DNA of 44,662 nt from positions 4,219-48,880 of the forward strand of contig PFEY01000008.1 of NCBI GenBank assembly GCA_002783205.1, read 5' to 3'. The notes beneath the pieces are model-generated. The model did not search any database. It had not been told where the DNA came from and saw only the letters and a program-made list of their open reading frames with translations. The first letter of the stretch is position 1. Every line of letters begins with the position of its first letter. A program made the translations under genes and the position numbers. This stretch comes from Rhodobacteraceae bacterium CG17_big_fil_post_rev_8_21_14_2_50_63_15 (GTDB taxonomy: Bacteria > Pseudomonadota > Alphaproteobacteria > Rhodobacterales > Rhodobacteraceae). This document shows positions 1 to 9,006 of the stretch, one piece after another.

Positions 1-497
1 TGCGCGCGGTGTTCCCCGATCTGCCTGATCGCCTAGGCACCTGCGATGCCGAGGGCGTGCTTGGCCCCGCGGTCGGGGTAATCGGCAGCCTTCAGGCGCA
101 GATGGCGCTGTCGGTGCTCGCCGGGCTGGGGCGCTCGCCGCTCGGCCAGATCGTCACTTTCGATGGCGCGGGCCACCGCTTTGGCGGGTTTCGCTTTGAT
201 GCCGCGCCGGAGCCGGAGGGCGGGTTCGCCTTCATCGCGCCGCCGCAGATCGCCGCCGGCGACTGGCTCGTCGATCTGCGGGCAGAAGGCGAGCCCGGCC
301 CCGTTCTGCCCGCCGCCCTTCGCCGCAGCGTCACGGATTTCGACCATCTCGACACCCGACCGACAGGCCGCCGCGCCGTGCTCGCCTGCCGGTCCGGTCT
401 GCGCGCCTGGGCCGCCGCCCGCCGCCTGCGCGCACATTGGCCCGGTGAGATCGCGCTGATCGCGCTGGGCGACAATCCTGAAACCTCGAAAGGATAA
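1..497 (+). CDS. thiF: ThiF/MoeB-family adenylyltransferase with C-terminal rhodanese domain (5' truncated)
   Basis: The start lies before the window; the frame is open from base 3 to the TAA at 495-497. The visible part has the end of a ThiF/MoeB/HesA E1-like domain, including the conserved GVLGPAVGVIGSLQAQ stretch that follows the second zinc cysteine region. It ends in a short rhodanese module with the active-site loop CRSGLRA (Cys codon at 387-389). Family knowledge: such proteins adenylate the C-terminus of ThiS, and the rhodanese part handles sulfur transfer for thiazole synthesis. It sits 5 bases before a ThiY-like gene that in turn overlaps tenA, which supports a thiamine role rather than molybdopterin. 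MoeB is the alternative, but the neighbours argue against it. Confidence 0.8.
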   Translation, partial: RAVFPDLPDRLGTCDAEGVLGPAVGVIGSLQAQMALSVLAGLGRSPLGQIVTFDGAGHRFGGFRFDAAPEPEGGFAFIAPPQIAAGDWLVDLRAEGEPGPVLPAALRRSVTDFDHLDTRPTGRRAVLACRSGLRAWAAARRLRAHWPGEIALIALGDNPETSKG

Positions 498-502
498 CGA
501 CC

Positions 503-1435
503 ATGAAACCCCTTGTCCTACTGCTCATCCTGATGGCTTCCCCGGCCCTGTCCCAGGACAGGATGACCCTGATCCTCGACTGGTTCGTCAATCCCGATCA
601 TGGGCCCATCATCGTGGCGCAGGAGCTGGGCTATTTTGCCGATGCCGGGCTCGCGGTCGAGATCATCGCCCCCGCCGATCCCTCCGACCCGCCCAAGATG
701 GTCGCTGCCGGGCAGGTGGATCTGGCGATCTCCTATCAGCCGCAATTGCATATGCAGGTCGAAGGCGGATTGCCGTTGCGCCGGGTTGGCACGCTTGTGG
801 CGACGCCCCTCAACTGTCTTCTGGTGCTCAGGGACGGCCCGATCAGATCGAGCGCCGATCTCAAGGGGCGCAAAGTCGGTTTCTCGGTCGCGGGTGTCGA
901 AGAGGCGCTCCTCTCGGCTATTCTGGACCAGCATGGCCTCGGCCTTGACGATATCGAAATGGTCAATGTCAACTGGTCGCTTTCACCGTCGCTGATGTCG
1001 GGGCAGGTCGATGCGGTGATCGGCGCCTTTCGCAATTTCGAGCTGACCCAGATGGAGATCGAAGGCGTGCCGGGCCGCTGCCTCTTTATCGAGGAAGAGG
1101 GAATCCCGGCCTATGACGAACTGATCTATGTCGCCAATCCCGACCGCATGGACCACGGCATGATATCGCGCTTCCTGCACGCCACTGAGCGCGCTACGCA
1201 GTATATCGTCAACCATCCGCAAGAGAGCTGGGAGATCTTTGCCGCCACCGCGCCCGAATTGCGTGATGCACTGAATGAAAGGGCCTGGGCGGACACCGTG
1301 CCGCGCTTTGCGCTGCGTCCTGCAGCCCTCGATCATGCCCGTTATCAGCGCTTCGAGACGTTCCTGCTTCAGACCGGGATGATCACAGACCTGACCCCGG
1401 TTTCGGGTCTCGCGCTCGACGTGAACGCGCAATGA
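503..1435 (+). CDS. thiY: ThiY-like pyrimidine-binding ABC transporter substrate-binding protein
   Basis: A 310-residue periplasmic binding protein of the NMT1/THI5 family. Residues 1-17 form a signal peptide (short hydrophobic run ending in SPALSQ). The mature protein starts with the family pattern LILDWFVNPDHGPI and continues with the conserved VDLAISYQPQ strand. ThiY is known to bind N-formyl-4-amino-5-aminomethyl-2-methylpyrimidine for salvage of degraded thiamine. It lies 5 bases downstream of thiF and overlaps tenA by four bases, so it is cotranslated in a thiamine operon; the ThiX/ThiZ permease and ATPase would have to be upstream of the window or elsewhere. A taurine/nitrate-type SsuA-like protein is the alternative family, but the TenA neighbour favours ThiY. 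Confidence 0.8.
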   Translation: MKPLVLLLILMASPALSQDRMTLILDWFVNPDHGPIIVAQELGYFADAGLAVEIIAPADPSDPPKMVAAGQVDLAISYQPQLHMQVEGGLPLRRVGTLVATPLNCLLVLRDGPIRSSADLKGRKVGFSVAGVEEALLSAILDQHGLGLDDIEMVNVNWSLSPSLMSGQVDAVIGAFRNFELTQMEIEGVPGRCLFIEEEGIPAYDELIYVANPDRMDHGMISRFLHATERATQYIVNHPQESWEIFAATAPELRDALNERAWADTVPRFALRPAALDHARYQRFETFLLQTGMITDLTPVSGLALDVNAQ

Positions 1436-2115
1436 TGCACGCCTATGGCACAACCTTCCCCCGCCTGCGCGCGGCGGCAGGGCCGGTCTGGGGCGCTTAC
1501 ACCCGGCACGCCTTTGTCGAGGCGCTGCGCGACGGCACCTTGCCGCGCAGCGCCTATCTCGGCTATCTGGTGCAGGATTACATCTTTCTCATTCATTTTG
1601 CCCGCGCCTGGGCTCTGGCAGTGACCAAGGCCGAAACCGTCGCGGAGATGCGCGCCTGCGCCACCACGCTCGATGCGCTGGTCAACCGCGAGATCCGCCT
1701 GCATGTGAGAACCTGCGCTGCTGCGGGGCTCTCGGAGGCTGATCTCTTTGCCACGGACGAGCACCCGGCCAACCTCGCCTATACGCGCTATGTGCTCGAG
1801 GCCGGACATGCGGGGGATTTACTCGATCTGCTAGCGGCGCTGGCGCCCTGCGTCATGGGATATGGCGAAGTCGGCGCGCGTCTTGGGCCGGTGCCGACCG
1901 ATCATCGCTATGCCGCCTGGATCAACACCTATGCCGGGGCGGCGTATCAGCAGATCTGCCGGGACGCTGGCGCGCTCCTTGACGGCGCTGTCGCCCGGCG
2001 GGTCGGCCTTGCGCCAGAGGCCACACCGGGATGGTCGCGTCTCTGCGAGCGCTTTCGCACGGCGACACGGCTTGAGGTTTCATTCTGGGATATGGGTCTG
2101 TCCTTCGGCGACTGA
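1432..2115 (+). CDS. tenA: TenA family aminopyrimidine aminohydrolase
   Basis: A 227-residue all-helical TenA/THI-4 protein, close to the usual 220-240 residues. Visible active-site elements are YLVQDY (Asp49, Tyr50), the nucleophilic Cys140 in ALAPCVMGYGE with Tyr144, and Glu215 in RLEVSFWDM, matching the Asp44/Cys135/Tyr139/Glu205 set of Bacillus TenA. It hydrolyses 4-amino-5-aminomethyl-2-methylpyrimidine to the hydroxymethylpyrimidine used for thiamine synthesis. The start overlaps the thiY stop (ATGATG at 1432-1437), indicating translational coupling. Presence of the Cys suggests the classical TenA_C type rather than the Cys-less TenA_E type. It is the last gene of the thiamine operon. 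Confidence 0.9.
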   Translation: MMHAYGTTFPRLRAAAGPVWGAYTRHAFVEALRDGTLPRSAYLGYLVQDYIFLIHFARAWALAVTKAETVAEMRACATTLDALVNREIRLHVRTCAAAGLSEADLFATDEHPANLAYTRYVLEAGHAGDLLDLLAALAPCVMGYGEVGARLGPVPTDHRYAAWINTYAGAAYQQICRDAGALLDGAVARRVGLAPEATPGWSRLCERFRTATRLEVSFWDMGLSFGD

Positions 2116-2498
2116 GATCCAACGGCCGGACCACACAGTGCCGCGGACGACTGCCCCCCGGGCTGGGCGAAAGTCATGCTCTGGGCCGTGACCGGGAAAG
2201 GTCCGTGAGGCTCCGTTTTCTGACGTCAGCCTCGACAGGTTCGGCCCAGCAGGCCTCACGCATGACCCGACCAAAGTCTGAACGATCCATCGACCATGAG
2301 CACCTTCGTGATCAGACCTTCCGTCCGGTCTCAGAGATCCAACGGTCTGAAAGTTCATCGGACGTTGTGTGATATTTTGTCGCAGGCAAGTGCCCTATCC
2401 TGAAGGCTGTTTTGAAACCGTCTCGCGGCTTGGTCTTGCTCGTCAGCCTGGCGCCCCGGGGCCGTAAACTTAGCGCTGTGGGCGCATAGGGGGATACT
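2116..2498. other. intergenic region upstream of the peroxidase gene
   Basis: 383 bases without a convincing gene. The 12-mer GAGATCCAACGG occurs twice (2114-2125 and 2334-2345), and short inverted repeats such as AGACC/GGTCT occur near 2308-2330. The region probably carries the end of the tenA transcript and the promoter of the peroxidase locus. A purine-rich AGGGGGA precedes the peroxidase ATG by about four bases. I see no strong sigma-70 or ECF-type promoter. Confidence 0.4.
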
Positions 2499-5400
2499 AT
2501 GGTCAATCTCGTCAAACATGATCTCGAGTTCATTCTGAAGCAGATCCTGGTCGCGGAGGCGCATGCCGACGGCACGCCGCTCAGCGAGCTTGTCGATAGC
2601 CCCCTGCTGCCAACCGGCCTGCGGACGGTGGATGGCAGCTTCAACAATTTCCTGCCAGGACGCGAGCAATGGGGCGCCTCCGGCGAGCCGTTCCTGAACC
2701 TCGTCGAGCCGAAATTCGGCGAGGGCAGCGGATCGATCAGCTTTGGCCCCGGCGTGACCATCAACAACAGCAACTATGCCGTTCCCGGCAACGTGGCCGA
2801 TGCCGAGCCGCGCACGATCTCGAACCTGATCGTCGATCAGACGCTCGACAACCCGACCGCCATCCTGACCGCCCTCAGCCGCAATGGTGTCGAGGGTGCC
2901 GATCTCCTGGTGGTTCAGGGCGAGATCTCGGCGGCCCATGCGGCGCTCAAGGCCGCAAAGGCCCAGGTCGGCGAGACGCCGCAGGAGATTCTGGATCTCC
3001 AGGCCGACATCAGTTTTCTCGAAGCGCAGATTCCGACGCTCATCGGATCACCCTTCGAATCGTTCATTCCCTTCCTTGAGGACCAGCTTCTGACGCTTCA
3101 GGGCGAGCTTGCGCAGGCGCTGATTGATCTGGGCGATCCGCAAGAAGCCGTCATTCTTGCGCAGGCAGAGCTGGACGGTCTGCTTGCCGCTAACGGAATA
3201 GAGATGTCCGGCCCGTCCATCGTCATCCCCAATCAGGCGCCCGACGAAGGACTGTCGGCGCCCTACAACTCGATCTTCACGCTGTTCGGGCAGTTCTTCG
3301 ACCACGGTCTTGACCTTGTGAACAAGGGGGGCAACGGCACCGTCTACATGCCGTTGCAACCAGATGATCCGCTCTATGTCGAAGGCAGCCCAACCAATTT
3401 CATGGCCATGACGCGGGTCAGCACCGGGGATGCGGCGGGCAACTCGATTACCCCTTGGGTCGATCAGAACCAGACCTACACCTCTCATCCCTCGCATCAG
3501 GTGTTCCTGCGGGAATACCAGATGGTCGGTGGCAAACCGGTGGCAACGGGCCATCTGCTGGAAGGTTCGAACGGTGGCCTGGCAACCTGGGCGGATGTCA
3601 AGGCGCAGGCGCGCGACATGTTGGGGATCGAACTGACAGACAAGGATATCGGCGCCGTGCCGGTCGTTGCCGTCGATCCCTATGGCAATTTCATTCCCGG
3701 CGCGAACGGGTTCGTCCAGTTGATGGTGGGCGTCGATGGCGGGGGGTTCCCGGTCTATCAGGAAGGCGACCCGTCCAGCCCGGTCGATCCGACACCGGCC
3801 GGCGCGGCGCGGGCCGGTGTTGCGTTTCTCGACGATATTGCCCATCTCGCGGTGCCGGTCACGGATGCCGGTGGCGCGCTTCTGCCCGATGACGACAGCG
3901 CGGTCGGCTATTCCGGCGGCTTTGGTCCGCGTGGCGAGAATACGACCTATGACAACGAGATGCTCGACCGCCATTTCATCACCGGTGACGGGCGCGGCAA
4001 CGAGAATATCGGCCTGACCACGATCCACCACCTGTTCCATTCCGAGCACAACCGCGTGGTGGAGCATGTCAAGGATGTGGTGCTTGCCTCCGGCGATCTG
4101 AATTTCATCAACCAATGGCTGACTGTGCCGGTCGCCTCCCTGCCGACCGATGCCGCCGGCCTTGCCTGGAATGGCGAGCGGCTGTTTCAGGCCAGCCGAT
4201 TCACCACCGAGATGGAGTATCAGCACCTCGTGTTCGAGGAATTTGCCCGCAAGATTCAGCCCGATATCGACGCGTTCAACATTCAGGCCGGCAAGACGGA
4301 CTCGAACATCAACGGCGCGATCTTTTCCGAATTTGCCAATGTGGTCTATCGTTTCGGCCATTCGATGCTGAACGAGACCGTGGATCGCGTCTATGCGGAC
4401 GGCAGCCGCGGGGATATCGATCTGTTCGATGCCTTCCTCAATCCGATCGCCTTTGACAATGACGGCGCGCTGACAGCGGAACAGGCGGCAGGCGCCGTGA
4501 TGCGGGGTATGACCGGGCAGGTCGGCAACGAGATCGACGAGTTCGTGACCAATGTGCTGCGCAACCAGCTGGTGGGCATCCCGCTCGACCTTGCGGCGCT
4601 CAACATCGCACGCGGCCGCGACACCGGAATGCCGACGCTGAACGAGGCGCGGGCACAGTTCATGGAGATGTCTGACGGCGACACGCGCCTCACGCCCTAC
4701 AACAGCTGGTCCGATTTCGCCATCAACATGCAGAACCCGGCGTCGCTGGTGAACTTCATCGCCGCCTATGGGACTCATGCCAGCGTGACGGCCGAAACCA
4801 CGATCGAGGGCAAGCGCGATGCGGCGATGGCGCTTGTCTTTGGCGGCGAGGGTGCCCCGGCGGACCGTTTGGCATTCCTCAACGGACCTGCGGCAACGAC
4901 GGGGGTGAATGACATTGATCTCTGGGTCGGGGGTCTTGCCGAGAAGAAGATGCCGTTTGGCGGGATGCTCGGATCGACCATGTCTTTCGTGTTCGAATTG
5001 CAGCTTGAAAATTTGCAGGATGGCGACCGGTTCTATTACCTGTCCCGGACGCAGGGCCTCAATCTTGCCGCGGAACTGGAAAACAACTCGCTGGCCAAGA
5101 TCGCGATGCGCAACACCGATCTTGGAGAAACCGGATTTGCTCTGCCGGGCAACGTGTTCTCGGCGCAGCAATTGTCGCTCTACATGGATCTGGACAAGCA
5201 GCTCCTGCTGACCGGCATGGGTGATCCCGTGCATGACAACCCGTTCCTTGCAGCGGTCAGCAGCCTTGTCGAACGCGGCCCGGGCAATTTCCTGCGCTAC
5301 AACGGCCTTGATCATGTGGTGTTTGCTGGCACGGAGGGGAATGACACCATCATCGGTGGCGGCGGCGACGACGAGATTTGGGGATTTGGCGGCAATGACC

Positions 5401-8400
5401 GGATCGAGGCGGGCGATGGCGTGGACATGGTCATCGGCGGCGATGGCGACGACATCATCACCAATGCCGGAACGCCGATCGGCGCGACCGATGTTCTCAA
5501 GGGCGATGGCGGCAACGACGTGATTCACGGCGGCAGCGGTCTGAGCCTGATCTTTGGCGGCGAGGGGCAGGACTTCATCATGCTCGGCAAGGATGGCGGC
5601 GAGGCGCGGAGCGGCGGCGACAGCGACTTCATCCTCGGCGGCGACGGGGTGGACGTGATCTTCGGCAATGAAGGCGATGACTGGATCGAAGCGGGTGGCC
5701 GTTTCGACGGGATCGCCGGCGACAATGGCGACATCTTCTTCAACTCCATCGTCATCGGCCATGACGTGCTGAACGGCGGCAAGAACGACACGGATTACGA
5801 TGCCGATTCCGGCGATGACATCATGTTCGCCGGCGAGGGCATCCAGAAGTTCATCGGGGTCTGGGGGCACGACTGGGTGATCCACAAGGGTCAGGCATTT
5901 GGCGCAGATGCCGACATGAATGTCGAAATCTTCGCCACCCAACCACTTGAGGTGCTGCGCGATCGTTACAGTCAGGTAGAGGCCGTTTCCGGCTGGCGTC
6001 TGGACGATCGCCTGATCGGCGACAGCCGGACGATCGATGGCGGCGCGAATGTCCCGGACCCGACACCCGAAGGCAACTTTGTCAACAATGAACTGGATCT
6101 GGCAGGGATCGCCCGGATCCGGGGGCTCGATCAACTGATTACGCCCGACATGATGGAGATCATGGCCTATTGGGCAGATGGCTCCGGCGAGCAGAAGCTG
6201 GCCTTTGCCCATGGCAACATCCTTCTGGGCGGTGGCGGATCGGACACCATCGAGGGGCGTGGTGGTGATGATGTGATCGACGGCGATGCCTGGCTCAATG
6301 TGCGGGTGGAAATCGCGGGCACCGATGACGGCACCGGCAAGCCGATCTCGGTGGACAGTATCGCGGATGACGTGACCCTCAACGGCGTCACCAAGCCGCT
6401 TCCGACCTGGATGCTCGAAGGCGCGATCAACCCCGGCCAACTCAGCATCGTGCGGGAGATCCTGCAGGACGACTCCGGGGTCGATACCGCCGTTTACTGG
6501 GATGTGATCGAGAACTACGAGATCCTGCAACATGCAGATGGTCGGGTCACGGTGGAGCACATCACCCAATCGACGGGGGATCTGGCGGTCGATCCCGTCA
6601 CCGGCAGGGCGCGCGTCTCGGACGGTCTCGACACGCTGCGGAATATCGAGTTTTTGCAATTCGCCAATGCGCTCTACGAGGTGGCGCCTGCCAATCCGCC
6701 GGCGACGGGTGTCCCGCTCTTGAGCAGCGTCTGGCCAACGCAGGGCGTCACCCTCGCGGTGAATCTCTCTGACATTGCGGATCCCGACGGCATCGACCTG
6801 TCCACGCTCACCTTCCAGTGGCAGGCGGAAACAGCGCCCGGTGTCTGGACGAATGTCGGTGCCAACTCTGCCAGCTTCACACCGGGCCAGGCTCAGGTGA
6901 ACCAGCCGCTGCGGGTTGTGGTCAGCTTCCTCGACAATGACGGAAACCCGGAGGAGCTTGTTTCTGCCGCTTCCAACGTGACCGGGGACACGATCAACGG
7001 AAACTTCCTTGCCAATACGCTGAACGGCACGGCCGGGGCTGACATCATTAGTGGTGCCGGTGGTGCCGATACCATCAATGGCGGTGATGGGCCGGACACG
7101 ATCGCGGGGGGCACGGGCAATGATGTCATCAACGCGGGGGGTGGCGATGATGTTGTCGAATGGTCCGCGACCAGGTTCCTGGGGTTCACGATCACGGATG
7201 GCCGGGACAGGATCGACGGGGGTGAGAACGGGGCGGCTGGTGACACGTTCGTCATCAATGGTGCCGCCACGGCAGAAACCTTCCGCATCTATACCCGTGA
7301 CGCCTGGGTGGCGCTGGGCGGCAACCGCCCTGCAAACACCGCGCTCGATACCGAAATCGTCGTGACCCGCAATGGCACGGGCAATGGTCAGGTCATTGCC
7401 GAACTGCGCAACATCGAAGAGATCGTGATCAACGGTCAGCCGAACCTGACCGGCGTTGGCACGACCGGAGGCGATACCTATGCCTTCTTCGGCAACTTCG
7501 AAGGGACGAGCCTGAAGCACAACACGATCACCATCCATGGCAGCCAGGGCGACGATACGATCGACATCTCCGGCCTTCAGTCGGCGCATCGCGTGGTGTT
7601 CCGCTCGAACGGTGGCAATGACCGGCTTCTGGGCACATTGCGCCCGCAGGATGTCATCGTTCTCGCGGCAGGCACGGTGATCGCGGATTACACGGAAGCG
7701 GTCAATGCCGATGGCAGCAGAACCCTGAGCGCCAATGGTCATGCGATCACCTTTAACGGCACACCGGCTGTCGCGACCGCCGATGAGGTGATCGGCGCCT
7801 ATGTGGCAGCAGAGGAGACCTCGGTTGCAGAGGATGTCGCGACCGTTCCGGCCGCAGACCTGCCCCCATCCGGGGCGCCGCAATCCGACGACCCGACACA
7901 GCAGATCGCCGAGGCGGGCGCGGCAGCGCAGGGCGCAACCTCCGAGGCGCCGGAGACCACATCCGCCGCGCCTGATGCGGCCGAGGAGCAATCCTCCGAG
8001 GAGGCCGGTTCAGAGGCGGTCGAGGCAACCTCCGGGACATCCGGGTCCGCGACCGAAGAGGCCACAGATCAACCCTTGCCCGCGTCACCCCAACCGGCCG
8101 AGGCGCTCGTCGCCGCTGCCGAAGTGCTCTTCGGGACCGACGCGGCCGATGTGCTTGTCGGGGGGGATGGCCGCGACATGATCTTTGGCGCCGAAGGCCA
8201 TGACGTGATCATGGCCGGCGGTGGCGCGGACATGATCTTTGGCGACGAAGGCGATGATCGGATTTTTGGCGAGGCCGACGATGACTACATCAACGGCGGC
8301 ACCGGAAATGACATCATCTTTGCCGGTGAGGGCAATGATCTGATCGTCGCTCAGGTCGGTGATGGCAATGATGTCTATTACGGGGATGACGGCACCGATA

Positions 8401-8894
8401 CACTGGACATGTCCGCCATCACCGCCAACATCACCGCCAATCTTGGTACCGGGTTCATGGGGCGCGGCTCGGTGTCCAGCGCTCAGTCCGGCAGCGATGT
8501 GCTCTGGGCCATCGAGAACATCATCACCGGGTCCGGCGATGACCATATCACCGCCAGCAGTGCGATCAATGTGATGGATGGTGGGGACGGCAACGACATC
8601 TTCAGCTTCCTTTCTGCCGGGGATGCCGATGGCGATACCATTGTCGGCTTCAATCCGGGCGACCAGATCGATCTGAGTGGCATCGACGCACAGAGCGGGC
8701 TTGCCGGAAAGCAGAGCTTTACCCTCGTCTCAGATGGGTTCACCGGTGCGGGAGAGCTGATGGTGACACTGACGCAGATGGATGGCGAGGACGTGACCCT
8801 GGTGCAGGGCGATGTCAGCGGCGGTGCCGAGGCCGATTTCACCATCAAGATCAAGGGCTCGCATGATCTGACGGCTAGCGACTTTGGCCTCTGA
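2499..8894 (+). CDS. secreted animal-type haem peroxidase with RTX repeats (MopA-like)
   Basis: A 2131-residue extracellular protein. Residues ~1-135 match the N-terminal region of bacterial animal-haem peroxidases (DLEFILKQI, PLLPTGLRTVDG, ISNLIVDQT). The catalytic core follows: distal loop FGQFFDHG with Gln265, Asp268 and His269, GDGRGNENIGL with catalytic Arg499 and Glu502, SEHNR, proximal His621 in YRFGHS, and NIARGRD. GGxGxDxxx calcium-binding nonapeptides occur around residues 945-1115, ~1245-1265, ~1505-1550 and ~1885-1950, ending in a serralysin-like C-terminal domain. There is no Sec signal, consistent with C-terminal type I export by the transporter encoded next. Family knowledge: RTX peroxidases of this design (MopA) make Mn(II)-oxidising activity in Aurantimonas, Erythrobacter and Roseobacter. 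Odd points are a helical insert at ~145-240 and an Ala/Glu/Pro linker at ~1770-1870. Family assignment is firm; the substrate is not. Confidence 0.93.
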   Translation: MVNLVKHDLEFILKQILVAEAHADGTPLSELVDSPLLPTGLRTVDGSFNNFLPGREQWGASGEPFLNLVEPKFGEGSGSISFGPGVTINNSNYAVPGNVADAEPRTISNLIVDQTLDNPTAILTALSRNGVEGADLLVVQGEISAAHAALKAAKAQVGETPQEILDLQADISFLEAQIPTLIGSPFESFIPFLEDQLLTLQGELAQALIDLGDPQEAVILAQAELDGLLAANGIEMSGPSIVIPNQAPDEGLSAPYNSIFTLFGQFFDHGLDLVNKGGNGTVYMPLQPDDPLYVEGSPTNFMAMTRVSTGDAAGNSITPWVDQNQTYTSHPSHQVFLREYQMVGGKPVATGHLLEGSNGGLATWADVKAQARDMLGIELTDKDIGAVPVVAVDPYGNFIPGANGFVQLMVGVDGGGFPVYQEGDPSSPVDPTPAGAARAGVAFLDDIAHLAVPVTDAGGALLPDDDSAVGYSGGFGPRGENTTYDNEMLDRHFITGDGRGNENIGLTTIHHLFHSEHNRVVEHVKDVVLASGDLNFINQWLTVPVASLPTDAAGLAWNGERLFQASRFTTEMEYQHLVFEEFARKIQPDIDAFNIQAGKTDSNINGAIFSEFANVVYRFGHSMLNETVDRVYADGSRGDIDLFDAFLNPIAFDNDGALTAEQAAGAVMRGMTGQVGNEIDEFVTNVLRNQLVGIPLDLAALNIARGRDTGMPTLNEARAQFMEMSDGDTRLTPYNSWSDFAINMQNPASLVNFIAAYGTHASVTAETTIEGKRDAAMALVFGGEGAPADRLAFLNGPAATTGVNDIDLWVGGLAEKKMPFGGMLGSTMSFVFELQLENLQDGDRFYYLSRTQGLNLAAELENNSLAKIAMRNTDLGETGFALPGNVFSAQQLSLYMDLDKQLLLTGMGDPVHDNPFLAAVSSLVERGPGNFLRYNGLDHVVFAGTEGNDTIIGGGGDDEIWGFGGNDRIEAGDGVDMVIGGDGDDIITNAGTPIGATDVLKGDGGNDVIHGGSGLSLIFGGEGQDFIMLGKDGGEARSGGDSDFILGGDGVDVIFGNEGDDWIEAGGRFDGIAGDNGDIFFNSIVIGHDVLNGGKNDTDYDADSGDDIMFAGEGIQKFIGVWGHDWVIHKGQAFGADADMNVEIFATQPLEVLRDRYSQVEAVSGWRLDDRLIGDSRTIDGGANVPDPTPEGNFVNNELDLAGIARIRGLDQLITPDMMEIMAYWADGSGEQKLAFAHGNILLGGGGSDTIEGRGGDDVIDGDAWLNVRVEIAGTDDGTGKPISVDSIADDVTLNGVTKPLPTWMLEGAINPGQLSIVREILQDDSGVDTAVYWDVIENYEILQHADGRVTVEHITQSTGDLAVDPVTGRARVSDGLDTLRNIEFLQFANALYEVAPANPPATGVPLLSSVWPTQGVTLAVNLSDIADPDGIDLSTLTFQWQAETAPGVWTNVGANSASFTPGQAQVNQPLRVVVSFLDNDGNPEELVSAASNVTGDTINGNFLANTLNGTAGADIISGAGGADTINGGDGPDTIAGGTGNDVINAGGGDDVVEWSATRFLGFTITDGRDRIDGGENGAAGDTFVINGAATAETFRIYTRDAWVALGGNRPANTALDTEIVVTRNGTGNGQVIAELRNIEEIVINGQPNLTGVGTTGGDTYAFFGNFEGTSLKHNTITIHGSQGDDTIDISGLQSAHRVVFRSNGGNDRLLGTLRPQDVIVLAAGTVIADYTEAVNADGSRTLSANGHAITFNGTPAVATADEVIGAYVAAEETSVAEDVATVPAADLPPSGAPQSDDPTQQIAEAGAAAQGATSEAPETTSAAPDAAEEQSSEEAGSEAVEATSGTSGSATEEATDQPLPASPQPAEALVAAAEVLFGTDAADVLVGGDGRDMIFGAEGHDVIMAGGGADMIFGDEGDDRIFGEADDDYINGGTGNDIIFAGEGNDLIVAQVGDGNDVYYGDDGTDTLDMSAITANITANLGTGFMGRGSVSSAQSGSDVLWAIENIITGSGDDHITASSAINVMDGGDGNDIFSFLSAGDADGDTIVGFNPGDQIDLSGIDAQSGLAGKQSFTLVSDGFTGAGELMVTLTQMDGEDVTLVQGDVSGGAEADFTIKIKGSHDLTASDFGL

Positions 8895-8904
8895 TCCAAC
8901 AAGG

Positions 8905-8935
8905 GACCACAGGGCGCAATCCGCGCCCTGTGGTC
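8905..8935 (+). terminator. 13-bp perfect hairpin between peroxidase and prtD
   Basis: Perfect inverted repeat GACCACAGGGCGC (8905-8917) and GCGCCCTGTGGTC (8923-8935) with a 5-base loop, starting 10 bases after the peroxidase stop. No U-tract follows (TCGTCACC), so it is either a weak or factor-assisted terminator, or a 3'-stabilising stem that sets the ratio of the very large substrate mRNA to its exporter. It is the only strong stem in the 112-base gap before prtD. Confidence 0.7.
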
Positions 8936-9006
8936 TCGTCACCTCCGTGATCTGCAAGACCTCCATCACACTCTAACACGTTCAAGACTCTGGAAAGGTT
9001 TCCGTC

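Noticed and set aside
2114..2345. Duplicated 12-mer GAGATCCAACGG flanking the gap before the peroxidase gene
   Set aside because: A 12-base repeat is expected by chance several times in a window of this length, and the first copy overlaps the tenA stop; not used as evidence for a regulatory site.
3048..7991. 1647-codon open frame on the minus strand opposite the peroxidase gene
   Set aside because: It mirrors the sense gene in a frame kept open by GC-rich codon bias and the repetitive RTX coding; the translation is His/Arg/Asp/Ala-rich, resembles no family and has no credible start region.
5330..8350. Possible DNA repeat array or CRISPR-like pattern
   Set aside because: The periodic GGCGGCGATGGCGATGAC-like pattern is coding sequence for RTX nonapeptides in frame; there are no constant repeats with unique spacers and no cas genes.
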